Shown here: positions 1 through 8,952 of the stretch, piece by piece | Position numbering within the stretch: position 1 is the stretch's first letter | Layout of the letters: every line of letters starts with the position of its first letter | NCBI RefSeq assembly: GCF_016427555.1 | Contig: NZ_JAELVS010000002.1 | Span: forward strand, 248,001-312,000 | Origin: Marinobacter litoralis | GTDB lineage: Bacteria > Pseudomonadota > Gammaproteobacteria > Pseudomonadales > Oleiphilaceae | Length of the DNA stretch: 64,000 nt | Direction of reading: 5' to 3' | Notes under the pieces: model-generated | Database searches by the model: none | The model's input: only the letters and a program-made list of their open reading frames with translations | What the model was told of the DNA's origin: nothing | Translations under genes and position numbers: made by a program

Positions 1-590
1 GTGATGTCCCAGCCAATCGCTGTTGGGTAGATCAGAACTTCGGCGCCAGCCAGCGCCATCAAGCGTGCTGCTTCCGGGTACCATTGATCCCAACACACCA
101 AAACGCCTAATTTGCCAACGGAGGTTTGGATGGGCGTAAACCCATTGGTGCCGTTGTTAAAGTTGGCATCGCCCGGGGTGAAATAAAACTTCTCGTAAAA
201 GCCGGGGTCGTCCGGAATATGCATTTTCCGGTACAGGCCTGCAAGGCTGCCGTCGGATTCAAAAACAACCGCGGTATTGTGGTACACGCCATTCATTCTG
301 CGCTCGAAAATCGAGCCCACCAATACAATCCCGAGTTCTTTTGCCAGCGCAGATAAATGCCTGCTGCTTGGCCCGGGGATAGGTTCGGCCAACTCGAAAA
401 CATCGGTATCTTCTGTTTGGCAGAAATACAGGGTGGCATGCAGTTCCTGCAAAACAACGAGTTGTGCGCCACTCTTTGCGGCGTTTCGAATGAGCCGTTC
501 AGAAGTGGCCAGGCTGACCGCTTTATCGTCACTGCAGTTTTGCTGAATGGCGGCGACAGTCAGCTCGTTGCGGCTTGGTGTCTGGGTCAT
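1..590 (-). CDS. aguB: N-carbamoylputrescine amidase, 3' end cut by window edge
   Basis: Nitrilase-superfamily amidase that hydrolyses N-carbamoylputrescine to putrescine, CO2 and ammonia in the cytoplasm, the last step of the agmatine route to putrescine. The frame opens at ATG 590 with MTQTPSRNELTVAAIQQNCS and stays open to base 1, so about 196 of the usual 290 or so residues are present. Nitrilase signatures are visible: the catalytic Glu in VVLQELH, the Lys in YRKMHIPDDPGFYEK, and the nucleophile Cys in LVCWDQWYPE. Its start overlaps the stop of aguA (ATGA), so the two are translationally coupled. The C-terminus lies outside the window. Confidence 0.93.
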   Translation of the reverse strand, partial: MTQTPSRNELTVAAIQQNCSDDKAVSLATSERLIRNAAKSGAQLVVLQELHATLYFCQTEDTDVFELAEPIPGPSSRHLSALAKELGIVLVGSIFERRMNGVYHNTAVVFESDGSLAGLYRKMHIPDDPGFYEKFYFTPGDANFNNGTNGFTPIQTSVGKLGVLVCWDQWYPEAARLMALAGAEVLIYPTAIGWDI

Positions 591-1639
591 ACTTCTACGG
601 CTCCTGCAGGAATCTGCATGGTGACGCAGTGCAGGCTGCCGTGCTGATAAATCAGAGGGCGGCAGTTGATGGGAATGATTTCCCGGTCAGGGAAGATGTT
701 GCCCATCACGCGTATGGCCTCCTGATCTTGCGGCACATCGTAAATTGGCAGTAACACGGCACCATTGATGATCAGGAAGTTGGCATAGGTGGCCGGGAGG
801 CGCTCGCCGTCTTCGTCGAAAATCGCGTCCGGCCAAGGTAGTGGGGTGAGCCGGTAAGGCGTGCCATCCTTCTGGGTGAAGCCCTGTAATTCTTCTTCCA
901 TTGCAGCAAGTGCACTGTAATGTTCGTCGGCCACATCCGGGCAGGCGACGTAACAGATGTGATCGGGCGCGCAGAAGCGGGCAAGGGTATCGATATGGCT
1001 GTCGGTATCGTCGCCGGCAAGATAGCCGTGGTTGAGCCACAGGATACGCTCAGCGCCGAGCATTTCTGTTAGAAGCTGCTCAATACTGGTTCGATCCATC
1101 GTCGGATTGCGGGATGGTGTCAGCAGGCATTCGCTGGTGGTGAGCAGTGTTCCCGCACCATCGGATTCGATAGAACCGCCTTCCAGCACGAAATCCACGG
1201 ACTGCATCGGATGTTTGCCAAACACGCGTGCACCTGCCAGGTGCATATTGAGCGCGTTGTCTTTTTCCCAGTTGAATTTTCCACCCCAGGCATTGAACTT
1301 GAAGTCGATCAGGGTGGGGCCGTCTTCTGTCGCAACGGTGATTGGGCCGTGATCTCTCGCCCAGGTGTCGTTAGCGGGAGCGGGCACGGTGATGACTCTG
1401 CCCGGCAATTGGTTGTCCTCTGCCCAGGTATTGAGTTCGCTGCCGAGCTCTTGTAACCGCGCAACGTATTCGCAGCTGATAATCAGGTGCTCGAAACGGA
1501 GAGTGGCCTTGGCGATTGCCAGAAAGACTGGCTCTACCTCGGACATCACGCTGGCCCAATCGGTGCCAGGGTGTGGCCAGGTTAGCAGGACGGCGCTCTG
1601 GGGTGCCCACTCGGCAGGCAAAACTCGTTTGGAACTCAC
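587..1639 (-). CDS. aguA: Agmatine deiminase
   Basis: Agmatine deiminase (agmatine iminohydrolase) converts agmatine to N-carbamoylputrescine and ammonia; the product is the substrate of AguB encoded directly downstream. The protein is 350 aa, normal for the peptidyl-arginine-deiminase-like family. Visible signatures are NDTWARDHGPI (substrate-binding Asp/Arg), VLEGGSIESDG, LNHGYLAGDDTDSHIDTLAR with catalytic Asp and His, and the nucleophile Cys in HGSLHCVTMQ near the C-terminus. Start is a GTG (codon 1637-1639), placing the protein at MSSKRVLPAEW. The pair forms a two-gene polyamine operon by ATGA overlap. Confidence 0.96.
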   Translation of the reverse strand: MSSKRVLPAEWAPQSAVLLTWPHPGTDWASVMSEVEPVFLAIAKATLRFEHLIISCEYVARLQELGSELNTWAEDNQLPGRVITVPAPANDTWARDHGPITVATEDGPTLIDFKFNAWGGKFNWEKDNALNMHLAGARVFGKHPMQSVDFVLEGGSIESDGAGTLLTTSECLLTPSRNPTMDRTSIEQLLTEMLGAERILWLNHGYLAGDDTDSHIDTLARFCAPDHICYVACPDVADEHYSALAAMEEELQGFTQKDGTPYRLTPLPWPDAIFDEDGERLPATYANFLIINGAVLLPIYDVPQDQEAIRVMGNIFPDREIIPINCRPLIYQHGSLHCVTMQIPAGAVEV

Positions 1640-1739
1640 TGTATTAAGCCACCTTAGTTCGCAAAAACTGCCATTCTAGCTGACCGTTATCGGAACGTCA
1701 GGCCAAGAGCGAAGAAACTTGTCATTGAAAACTATGACA

Positions 1740-2045
1740 TCAGTTTTTCTGGCGTTTCACGACGGTGTGCATGACGAGGTCGCGTTCGAAGTAGACCACG
1801 AAGTCTGCGTAGTGCCACTGGCTAATCGGCGGCTGGCCAACGGGGCCGCTGATGTTCAAAGGGTTGCCCCAACGCTGGCGCACCGATGCCTGGTTCATGC
1901 CGTTGCCAGGTAGGCTGATGGCGCTGCGATCCGCTTGGCTTCCAACCGGGATCGCCAGATCTTCTGCCTGAACGGCCGGTGCCATTCCGGCGGTTAGCAG
2001 GGCTGCAAGGCCGAATGCGGTTCGCAGGGTGTGATTCTTTTTCAT
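1740..2045 (-). CDS. Small exported conserved hypothetical protein
   Basis: Predicted 101-aa secreted protein. From ATG 2045 it begins MKKNHTLRTAFGLAALLTAG, a classical signal peptide ending near AVQAED, so it is probably periplasmic. The mature part carries a compact conserved-looking block (SVRQRWGNPLNISGPVGQPP, then SQWHYADFVVYFERDLVMH), which resembles small pseudomonad proteins often labelled phosphodiesterase without good reason and faintly recalls the BamE/SmpA fold (VRQRWGNP). A longer reading frame extends upstream to 2123 but would put the signal peptide in the interior, so the inner ATG is preferred. Function unknown. Confidence 0.75.
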   Translation of the reverse strand: MKKNHTLRTAFGLAALLTAGMAPAVQAEDLAIPVGSQADRSAISLPGNGMNQASVRQRWGNPLNISGPVGQPPISQWHYADFVVYFERDLVMHTVVKRQKN

Positions 2046-2135
2046 CTTCGACTCCGTTGATGGCGGCCTTTTGGGCACATGGATAAAGCGTAATATGGTG
2101 AAAAGCTTACTAAAAGCCAACACTTTATTGCGAGT

Positions 2136-2723
2136 TTACTGGTTTTGTTTCTGCCGTATTTGCCATCGCATCACATGACGAGCAATTTGTTGGCGATCGC
2201 TTTCCTCCAGCTCGGTAAATGCCGCCAGAACCCATGCGCCGCCAGCGGTGTCGCGCTCCAGGTCAATCACCTGCGCAATCGCCTGTGGCTGGTAGAGCTC
2301 GGGGGGGAGTGTCATCCGCACGGCCATTCGATCTCCGGTTTGCCAGGCGACGGAGGGGCTAAAAAAGGCCAGCCCACCTTCGCTCAGCGTCACATCTTGC
2401 CAGTCCTCCGGTTGCAACGGATTTTGCTCAAAGGCGATAATGCGCGCCAAGGCATCCAGCTTGCTATTCAGCGTGGTTATAAGGCCCGTTAGCAGGCGGT
2501 CACGTTCGGCAAGGTTGGCCAAGTGGTTTTTTATGTCTTGGTCTAGGCGCCGGTATTCGGCTTTCAGGGAATCCAGCGGTGTGTTGTTAAAAAGGTCGGG
2601 ATCTGCCGGATGGTTCTCTTCGAGTCGCCGGATTTCCAGCCCAATACGATCCTGGATCCGGAAGAACTCCCGACGATCTTGTGGCGGCCGGGGCACTGAG
2701 CCCGTAGTATCTTGGCTTGGCAT
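2136..2723 (-). CDS. PilZ-type c-di-GMP receptor protein, atypical
   Basis: A 195-aa cytoplasmic protein that I read as a PilZ-domain (cyclic di-GMP binding) protein. The N-terminus has the RxxxR arm (R18-E-F-F-R22), and a TxSxxG version of the [D/N]xSxxG motif follows at T112-L-S-E-G-G117, then beta-rich sequence to about residue 175. The two motifs are about 90 residues apart instead of the usual 20-30; the gap is filled by a predicted helical stretch (LKAEYRRLDQDIKNHLANLAERDRL). A PilZ gene is also found next to lol genes in pseudomonads. Ligand binding is inference; the family call rests on the two motifs. Confidence 0.75.
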   Translation of the reverse strand: MPSQDTTGSVPRPPQDRREFFRIQDRIGLEIRRLEENHPADPDLFNNTPLDSLKAEYRRLDQDIKNHLANLAERDRLLTGLITTLNSKLDALARIIAFEQNPLQPEDWQDVTLSEGGLAFFSPSVAWQTGDRMAVRMTLPPELYQPQAIAQVIDLERDTAGGAWVLAAFTELEESDRQQIARHVMRWQIRQKQNQ

Positions 2724-2819
2724 CCTTTCTCCGGATAGCTAAGAAATGTTGATAGTACAAAGTAGTTTAGCAGTTTCTTAAACCACGACAGACCCGAAGG
2801 TAGCGACAGGCACCTCCCC

Positions 2820-4064
2820 ATGTTCAGACCCTTATCGTTTTACATTGGTTTGCGGTACACCGCGGCCAAGCGTCGTAATCACTTTATTTCGTTTATCTCT
2901 CTCACATCCATGATTGGCCTGATGCTGGGGGTGGCGGTGCTCATTATTGTGCTGTCTGTGATGAACGGTTTTGATCAGGAGCTTAAGCAGCGCATTTTGG
3001 GCATGGTTCCCCATGCCACCATCCAGGGCGCTTCCGGTCCGCTGAACGATTGGGAAGAGCTTGATCGTCGTGTGGAGCAGAATCCTGACGTACTCGCGGC
3101 AGCGCCGTTTATTCAGGGGCAGGGCATGGTTACCGGCGGTGGTAACGTGCGAGGTGTGATGCTGAACGGCATTTTGCCGGAGCAGGAAGCCTCTGTTTCA
3201 ATCATTGAAAACCACTTTGTTGAAGGCGGGTTGGGTGATCTCAAATCCGGTGAGTTCGGAATCATCATAGGCCGCCTTATGGCGAACAGTCTCAGGCTGG
3301 GTGTCGGGGACAAACTGACGGTCGTGTTGCCCGAGGCTTCGGTAACACCGGCCGGCGTGTTGCCCAGGCTCAAACGTTTCACTGTTAAGGGTATTTTCAG
3401 TGTGGGCGCGGAATTGGACGGTAACTACGCGCTGATTCACATGGACGACGCGGCTCGATTGATGCGCACCGGCGGAAAGGCTGAAGGGCTGCGCCTGTTA
3501 ATGGACGATTTGTTCTCCGCCCCGCGGGTTGTTAACGATGTGGCCTCTGGCTTGGGCGGCCGATATTACGTGTCGGACTGGACGCGTACCCACGGCAATC
3601 TGTTCAATGCTATTCGCATGGAAAAGACCATGATTGGTCTGTTGCTGATGTTTATCGTTGCGGTTGCCGCTTTCAACATTGTTTCTACGTTGGTCATGGT
3701 GGTTACCGATAAAACCGCAGATATCGCCATTCTGCGCACCATGGGGGCAACTCCGGGCCGGATTATGCGCATCTTTATTATTCAAGGCGCCGTGATCGGT
3801 GTTTTTGGCACTTTGATTGGCACCGCGTTGGGTGTGCTGGGGGCGCTCAACATCAGTGCTTTCATCGCATGGCTTGAGGCTGCGATGGGGCATCAGTTCC
3901 TGAGCGCCGATGTCTACTTTATCAGTTATCTGCCGTCTCAATTGCAATGGCAGGATGTGGCAATAATCAGTGGTGCCGGACTGGCAATGAGCCTGTTGGC
4001 AACGATTTATCCGGCTTGGCGGGCATCGCGTGTCGAACCGGCGGAGGCTTTACGCTATGAGTGA
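2820..4064 (+). CDS. lolC: Lipoprotein-releasing ABC transporter permease (LolC/LolE family)
   Basis: Inner-membrane permease of the Lol system, which extracts mature outer-membrane lipoproteins from the inner membrane and passes them to LolA. The 414-aa protein has the family layout: one N-terminal transmembrane helix (about 25-48, SLTSMIGLMLGVAVLIIVLS), a large periplasmic MacB-like domain (about 50-265), then three C-terminal helices (about 270-400). The motif MNGFDQELKQRILG after the first helix and the ending PAWRASRVEPAEALRYE are typical. Only one permease gene precedes lolD here, so it may act as a homodimer (LolF type); a second permease elsewhere cannot be excluded. The stop overlaps the lolD start by 8 bp. 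Confidence 0.94.
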   Translation: MFRPLSFYIGLRYTAAKRRNHFISFISLTSMIGLMLGVAVLIIVLSVMNGFDQELKQRILGMVPHATIQGASGPLNDWEELDRRVEQNPDVLAAAPFIQGQGMVTGGGNVRGVMLNGILPEQEASVSIIENHFVEGGLGDLKSGEFGIIIGRLMANSLRLGVGDKLTVVLPEASVTPAGVLPRLKRFTVKGIFSVGAELDGNYALIHMDDAARLMRTGGKAEGLRLLMDDLFSAPRVVNDVASGLGGRYYVSDWTRTHGNLFNAIRMEKTMIGLLLMFIVAVAAFNIVSTLVMVVTDKTADIAILRTMGATPGRIMRIFIIQGAVIGVFGTLIGTALGVLGALNISAFIAWLEAAMGHQFLSADVYFISYLPSQLQWQDVAIISGAGLAMSLLATIYPAWRASRVEPAEALRYE

Positions 4065-4767
4065 TGCAACGATGACAAATTCAGCCACGCCGTTAGTGAT
4101 TGATTGCCGGAAGGTTACGCGCACTTACAGTGAAGGCCCTGAAAAGCTCACGATATTTTCCGATATCTCGTTGGAAGTGTCGGCCGGCGAGACTGTGGCG
4201 ATTGTGGGTAGCAGTGGTGCCGGTAAAACAACTTTACTGAATCTTCTGGGTGGTTTGGACAAGCCGTCATCCGGCCAGATAGAGATCTGTGGCCAGAACA
4301 TTCATGGTATGTCGGAAGCGGGGCGTGCACGATTCCGCAATCGACATCTGGGTTTTGTCTATCAGTTTCATCATCTTCTGCCGGAATTCACGGCGCTTGA
4401 GAATGTCATGATGCCACTGGCACTTGGAGGAGGATCTCCCCGGCAGGCGAAACCCAAGGCGGAAGCGCTGCTGGAACGTGTGGGGTTGGGGCAGCGTCTG
4501 CGGCACAAACCCGGCGAGCTTTCCGGAGGGGAGCGCCAGCGAGTGGCTATAGCACGAGCCTTGGTCAACGAGCCAAATTGCGTGTTGATGGATGAGCCCA
4601 CAGGCAACCTGGACCAACATACCGGAGAAGGGATAAGAGCTTTGATTCAGGATTTGCGCGATAACTCGGGTACCGCCTTCATTATGGTGACCCACGATAT
4701 GGGAATGGCAAAAAGCTTGGGGCGGGTGTTGCGATTAGAGCAAGGAACCCTGATTCAGGAATCCTGA
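4057..4767 (+). CDS. lolD: Lipoprotein-releasing ABC transporter ATPase
   Basis: ATPase subunit that powers lipoprotein release by the permease encoded immediately upstream. The 236-aa protein shows Walker A (GSSGAGKTT), the Q-loop with the LolD-type FVYQFHHLLPEFTALENV segment, the ABC signature LSGGERQR, Walker B (CVLMDEPTGNLD) and the switch His (VTHD). ATG 4057 is chosen over an in-frame GTG at 4030 because it gives the short 8-bp overlap with lolC and the usual LolD length. Its 3' end overlaps that of the convergent DUF2062 gene by 13 bp. Confidence 0.95.
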   Translation: MSDATMTNSATPLVIDCRKVTRTYSEGPEKLTIFSDISLEVSAGETVAIVGSSGAGKTTLLNLLGGLDKPSSGQIEICGQNIHGMSEAGRARFRNRHLGFVYQFHHLLPEFTALENVMMPLALGGGSPRQAKPKAEALLERVGLGQRLRHKPGELSGGERQRVAIARALVNEPNCVLMDEPTGNLDQHTGEGIRALIQDLRDNSGTAFIMVTHDMGMAKSLGRVLRLEQGTLIQES

Positions 4768-5300
4768 GCTTGGCTGCGCTGCTGTTTGGTTCTCAGGCGG
4801 CGGCGTAGTTGCCAGTCCGAGCGCACTTTTCGACGCCATAGGTATTGCACGGCGAGATAAGCGATACAGGCGCTGATCGTAGCGAGCAGAAGCGAACCCA
4901 GATACAGCGGAATGCCAATTTCGAACAGCCGGTCACTGACCCAGTGCCAGTTTGCGTGGAACTCGAAGGGCAATACGGGCCGGTCCAGTATCCAGGCGCC
5001 GACTTTGTAGTTGAAGTAAAAAATAGGCGGCATGGTCAGCGGGTTGCTGATCCAAACCAACGCAACGGAAAGCGGCAGGTTTGCGTTAAACCAGATCGCG
5101 AAAAAAGCAGCGGCAACCATCTGAAAAGGCATCGGGATAAAGCAGAACCAGATGCCGATCAGGAAGGCCCGTGCCACACAGTGCCGATTGATGTGCCACA
5201 GGTTGGGCTCGTGAAGGATATCGCCTAGAAAGTGCAGGCTCTTCATAGACTGCACTTTTTCTGGAGTCGGCAAATACCGTTTCATAAACCTCTTCGGCAT
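4755..5300 (-). CDS. DUF2062 family membrane protein
   Basis: Predicted 181-aa inner-membrane protein of the DUF2062 family, function unknown. The family hallmarks are present: an N-terminal basic segment (MPKRFMKRYLPTPEKV), WHINRHCVARAFLIGIWFCF leading into the first hydrophobic helix, and the WISNPLTMPPIFYFNYKVG block. A further helix lies at about 135-160, then a very basic tail. Start ATG 5300 is preferred to an in-frame codon at 5345. The same gene sits between lol genes and comEC in pseudomonads, so its position is conserved, but that does not reveal a role. Confidence 0.88.
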   Translation of the reverse strand: MPKRFMKRYLPTPEKVQSMKSLHFLGDILHEPNLWHINRHCVARAFLIGIWFCFIPMPFQMVAAAFFAIWFNANLPLSVALVWISNPLTMPPIFYFNYKVGAWILDRPVLPFEFHANWHWVSDRLFEIGIPLYLGSLLLATISACIAYLAVQYLWRRKVRSDWQLRRRLRTKQQRSQAQDS

Positions 5301-5377
5301 TGGACGTTCGGCCTGTTCTCTCGGTATGGATGGTAACCGGCGCATGAGAGGCGTCGATTTTGATCGGAGGACAAGGA

Positions 5378-7822
5378 TTGTCCAGAAACACCCAGTTCAG
5401 CATCAAAGCTGAAAGATCTATTCTTGGCCCTTCGGCCATGTTCGCATTTAGTTGCGGCGTTATCTTACTGTATCGGTTCTCGGTTTTGCCACCTTATCCG
5501 TGGCTGTTTTTATCCCTATTTGTACTACTGACATTTTTTATAGCAAAAGCAACCCGTTTTCGTGTTGTTGTTCTTTTGTTGATTGCGTGGGTATTCGGGC
5601 TGGGATGGGCTGCGTGGCATGCAGACGCCCATCTGCAACAACGGCTTTCGCCGTTACAGGAGGGCGTGCCATTAACAGTTGCGGGGTATGTCTGTGATCT
5701 ACCGCAACCAGGAAGTTTTAACAGTATACGTTTCAGTTTTTGCGTAGAGAGTTGGCCCGAATCCATTGATTTGCCCGATGGTGGCGCGCACCCGGAGAAA
5801 ATTCGAGTGGCCTGGTATGGTTCGGGCGAGAAGGTGCTGCCTTCGGGGGCGATCTTGCTTGAGGTGGTGCTCAAGCGTCCGCATGGTAATCTCAATGACG
5901 CAGGCTTTCGATACGAAGATTGGTTGTTCAGACACGGTGTGCGAGCAACCGGGAGCGTTCGGGGTGTGGCTAAGCTTACGAACGGGGCCTGTGGGCTAGT
6001 TTGTTCCTACCATGCCTGGCACCGGAAAATGGCGACGGTTGTTGAGGGCTATTTTGGCGGCGCAGCGCAATACCCTTTGCTGGCATCGTTGTTGATCGGC
6101 AATCGAGGTCACCTCACTGGTATACACTGGCAAACCCTAAAAGCAACCGGCACCATCCATCTGGTCGCTATTTCAGGATTGCATCTCGGTCTGGTGGCGT
6201 TGGCCGCCGGGCTGCTCTGTCGTCGATTTCTATTGTTGCTGCCCTCGGGCTGGCTGTCTGAAAAGAATCTGCGCAAGACTGTCTATTGCACCGTAATTCT
6301 CGCGAGTCTGTTTTATGCTTTGGTAGCCGGAATGACCGTTCCCACCCGTCGTGCGCTGGTGATGGTTGTTGTCGGTGGATGGTTTCTGCTCAAAGCCCGG
6401 GACGTCAGTCCGTGGCGGCCTTTCGTTATCGCTTTGACCTGCGTGCTTGTGTTCGATCCTTCTGCGCCTCTGGATCAGGGCTTTTGGTTATCCTTTTTGG
6501 CAGTCGCACTGCTGGTTTGGGTGTTTTCAGGCCGGTTGAGAAGGGTGGGGTGGCTTGCGGGATTGATGTTGGCCCAATGTGCCGTATTTGTTGGTCTTTG
6601 GCCCGTGCTTCAGGCGTTTGATCAAACTCAGCCTTTGGTGGGCGTGGTGGCGAATTTGGTTGCGATCCCCTGGGTGTCGTTTGTGGTGATGCCGGTGCTG
6701 TTTGCCGGGGCCGTATTGGTGTTCATCACCGGGGATATGGTGGTGGGCCATGTAATTGCGGTTTTCGATGCGGTGTTGGGGGTGCTGTGGTACCTGCTGC
6801 AATCTGTAGAGGCAATCCCGTTTGACCCACTGCCGCGCCTGACGCAAGCTGCGCTCGTCGCATTGGCCTTGGTTATTCTGCTGGTGTTGCGATTTCCGGA
6901 TCGGTTATTTCGGGCCGTCAGTATCATCGTTTTACTCGGCTGGGTAGGGCTGGGGTGGCGGAGCCCCGAGCCACCGGTAAATCCAGCGGTTAAGATGCCC
7001 GAGGTGCGTATCTGGGATGTCGGGCAAGGGCTGTCGGTGTTAGTTCGCTCGGGCAGAAAGGTCTTGCTGTATGACACGGGGCCGGAAGTAAAGGGTGTGT
7101 ATTCGGCCGTGGAGTCGGTCTTGCTTCCGAATCTGAGAGCACTGGGTGTGAAACATATTGAACACCTTGTAGTCAGTCATGGCGATAGCGATCACTCGGG
7201 TGGGTTGTCTGCATTGCTGAATGAGGTGTCGTTAGGGGCTATTTCATCTGGTGAGCCTGTGCTGGTTGGGGAGAAACTGGCGCGCCATCCAGCCCCATTG
7301 ATTCAAGACTGTCCTCGAATGACGCAGACTTTCGGCGAGTTCGAATTGAGTTTCTGGCGCAGCAGTTCAGGGGTCTCCGGAAACGATGCTTCTTGTGTGC
7401 TCAGGCTGTTTCACCCTAAGTTGAACGTCGATCTGCTCCTGACGGGGGACATTAGCCGCAGTGTGGAAGCGGAAATGCTTGCAGATCCCCGGTTGGGTTG
7501 GCTGTCAGCCTTTTCGGGGCGGCGAATTTTAGTCGCTCCGCATCATGGCAGTAAAACATCCTCTTCGACGGAATGGGTGGCCGGGGTAGCCCCAGACTGG
7601 GTGATCTACACCGCGGGATATCAGCATCGATATGGTCACCCGCATGAGGACGTTGTCGAACGCTATCAAAAAACCGGCGCGGTGCCGTTGAATACCGCGT
7701 GTTCAGGGCAGTTATCCGTGCGCTTTGGCCCGGAGAGCCTGAACATTGTCGAAGCGAAGCAACAGGCACCATTCTGGATTGCCGGTCCGGGCCTTGCCCG
7801 GGATCAATGTAAAATACCGTGA
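5378..7822 (+). CDS. comEC: ComEC/Rec2-type DNA uptake channel protein
   Basis: Inner-membrane channel for entry of transforming single-stranded DNA. The 814-aa protein has an N-terminal DUF4131 membrane/OB-like region (about 20-190), the multi-helix Competence domain with the hallmark LVAISGLHLGLVA segment (about 195-520), and a C-terminal metallo-beta-lactamase-like domain with SHGDSDHSGGL and VAPHHGSKTSSS. The start is a TTG at 5378: it has a strong GGAGGA Shine-Dalgarno 6 nt upstream (5366-5371), whereas the internal ATG 5438 has none. It is divergent from the DUF2062 gene. Its presence suggests competence potential, but pili genes are not in the window. Confidence 0.93.
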   Translation: MSRNTQFSIKAERSILGPSAMFAFSCGVILLYRFSVLPPYPWLFLSLFVLLTFFIAKATRFRVVVLLLIAWVFGLGWAAWHADAHLQQRLSPLQEGVPLTVAGYVCDLPQPGSFNSIRFSFCVESWPESIDLPDGGAHPEKIRVAWYGSGEKVLPSGAILLEVVLKRPHGNLNDAGFRYEDWLFRHGVRATGSVRGVAKLTNGACGLVCSYHAWHRKMATVVEGYFGGAAQYPLLASLLIGNRGHLTGIHWQTLKATGTIHLVAISGLHLGLVALAAGLLCRRFLLLLPSGWLSEKNLRKTVYCTVILASLFYALVAGMTVPTRRALVMVVVGGWFLLKARDVSPWRPFVIALTCVLVFDPSAPLDQGFWLSFLAVALLVWVFSGRLRRVGWLAGLMLAQCAVFVGLWPVLQAFDQTQPLVGVVANLVAIPWVSFVVMPVLFAGAVLVFITGDMVVGHVIAVFDAVLGVLWYLLQSVEAIPFDPLPRLTQAALVALALVILLVLRFPDRLFRAVSIIVLLGWVGLGWRSPEPPVNPAVKMPEVRIWDVGQGLSVLVRSGRKVLLYDTGPEVKGVYSAVESVLLPNLRALGVKHIEHLVVSHGDSDHSGGLSALLNEVSLGAISSGEPVLVGEKLARHPAPLIQDCPRMTQTFGEFELSFWRSSSGVSGNDASCVLRLFHPKLNVDLLLTGDISRSVEAEMLADPRLGWLSAFSGRRILVAPHHGSKTSSSTEWVAGVAPDWVIYTAGYQHRYGHPHEDVVERYQKTGAVPLNTACSGQLSVRFGPESLNIVEAKQQAPFWIAGPGLARDQCKIP

Positions 7823-7894
7823 CATTGCAGGTGTGGCCTGCACCGGCAGCTATGCTAAAGTAGCGCGGCTTGTCATTAATCAGGGAGATCAAGC

Positions 7895-8521
7895 GTGTTT
7901 GAGCTGTTGAAAGCTGGTGGCATCCTGATGGTGCCCATTGTTGCCTGTTCCATATTAGCGCTTGCGATTATTCTTGAGCGTTTTTGGTCGTTGCGTGCTT
8001 CACGAGTCGCACCCAGCCAATCGCTTAACGAACTTTGGCGCTGGATTAAAAAGAAAGAGCTCAACGGCCGGAAGCTGAAAGCGCTTCAAGGCTCATCCCC
8101 GATGGGACGGGTGTTAGCTAGTGGTCTTATGAATGCGAAACATGGTCGCGAGATCATGAAGGAAAGCATCGAACACGAAGCCAGCCAGGTCATACACGAA
8201 CTCGAACGTTTTCTGAATCCGCTCGGTACGGTTGCGACGATCACACCGCTGCTTGGGCTTTTGGGTACTGTGATCGGTATGATCAAAGTGTTTGCCGAGA
8301 TTCAGCTGGCGGGCGTTGGCAATGCCGGTAATTTGGCAGGGGGTATCTCCGAAGCGCTGATCACCACGGCGGCAGGGCTGAGTGTCGCTATTCCTGCGTT
8401 AATTGGCCATCGCTATTTCATTCGCCGGGTCGATGAGCTGGTGGTTAACATGGAGCAGGAAGCCATTAAGTTGGTTGAAGTGGTTCATGGCGATCGCGAA
8501 ATTGACGTGGAAGGAGCCTGA
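7895..8521 (+). CDS. exbB: ExbB/TolQ-family proton channel subunit
   Basis: Inner-membrane proton-channel subunit of the MotA/TolQ/ExbB family, forming a motor with the ExbD-like protein encoded next. The 208-aa protein has three hydrophobic helices: about 8-28 (GGILMVPIVACSILALAII), about 112-135 (TITPLLGLLGTVIGMIKVF) and about 155-180 (ALITTAAGLSVAIPALIGH). GTG start at 7895 follows AGGGAG with 7-nt spacing. Together with ExbD it precedes msbA and lpxK, the arrangement known in pseudomonads. No TonB gene is adjacent, so whether it energises TonB-dependent import is not shown. Confidence 0.92.
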   Translation: MFELLKAGGILMVPIVACSILALAIILERFWSLRASRVAPSQSLNELWRWIKKKELNGRKLKALQGSSPMGRVLASGLMNAKHGREIMKESIEHEASQVIHELERFLNPLGTVATITPLLGLLGTVIGMIKVFAEIQLAGVGNAGNLAGGISEALITTAAGLSVAIPALIGHRYFIRRVDELVVNMEQEAIKLVEVVHGDREIDVEGA

Positions 8522-8526
8522 ACACC

Positions 8527-8952
8527 GTGAAGTTCAAGCGCCAGAGAAGCCAGGAAGTCGGGGTAGACCTGACGCCATTGATCGATGTGGTGTTCCTGCT
8601 GCTGATTTTCTTTATGGTTTCCACAACCTTTACCCGAGAAAGTCATCTTGAGGTGGAGTTGCCGGAAGCCAGTGGTGACCCGGCAGAGCCGGCTGAAGTC
8701 CGTCAGATTGATGTGGTCATCAATGCTGAGGGCCAATACATTCTGAATGATAGAACGCTGGTGAATAATCGGCGAGAGACTCTGGAAAGAGGTGTCAGCG
8801 AGTTGGCCGAAGGGGATAACAGCTTGCCGTATATCATTACTGCAGACGCTCGCACGCCGCATGAGTTTGTTGTTCGTGCAATGGATGTTGCAGGCCGTTT
8901 GGGCTTTGCGAAATTAAGCATCACCACCGAGCGGGAGGCTGAATCCCAGTGA
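8527..8952 (+). CDS. exbD: ExbD/TolR-family biopolymer transport protein
   Basis: Partner of the ExbB-like channel; a 141-aa single-pass protein with a short cytoplasmic N-terminus, one transmembrane helix (about 19-38) carrying the proton-relay Asp20 in PLIDVVFLLLIFFM, and a periplasmic domain. It starts with GTG 8527, only 5 nt after the exbB stop, and ends inside the msbA start (4-bp overlap), so it belongs to the exbB-exbD-msbA-lpxK transcription unit. Confidence 0.92.
   Translation: MKFKRQRSQEVGVDLTPLIDVVFLLLIFFMVSTTFTRESHLEVELPEASGDPAEPAEVRQIDVVINAEGQYILNDRTLVNNRRETLERGVSELAEGDNSLPYIITADARTPHEFVVRAMDVAGRLGFAKLSITTEREAESQ

Noticed and set aside
5438..5440. Internal ATG as the comEC start
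   Set aside because: No Shine-Dalgarno precedes it, while TTG 5378 has GGAGGA at 6-nt spacing.
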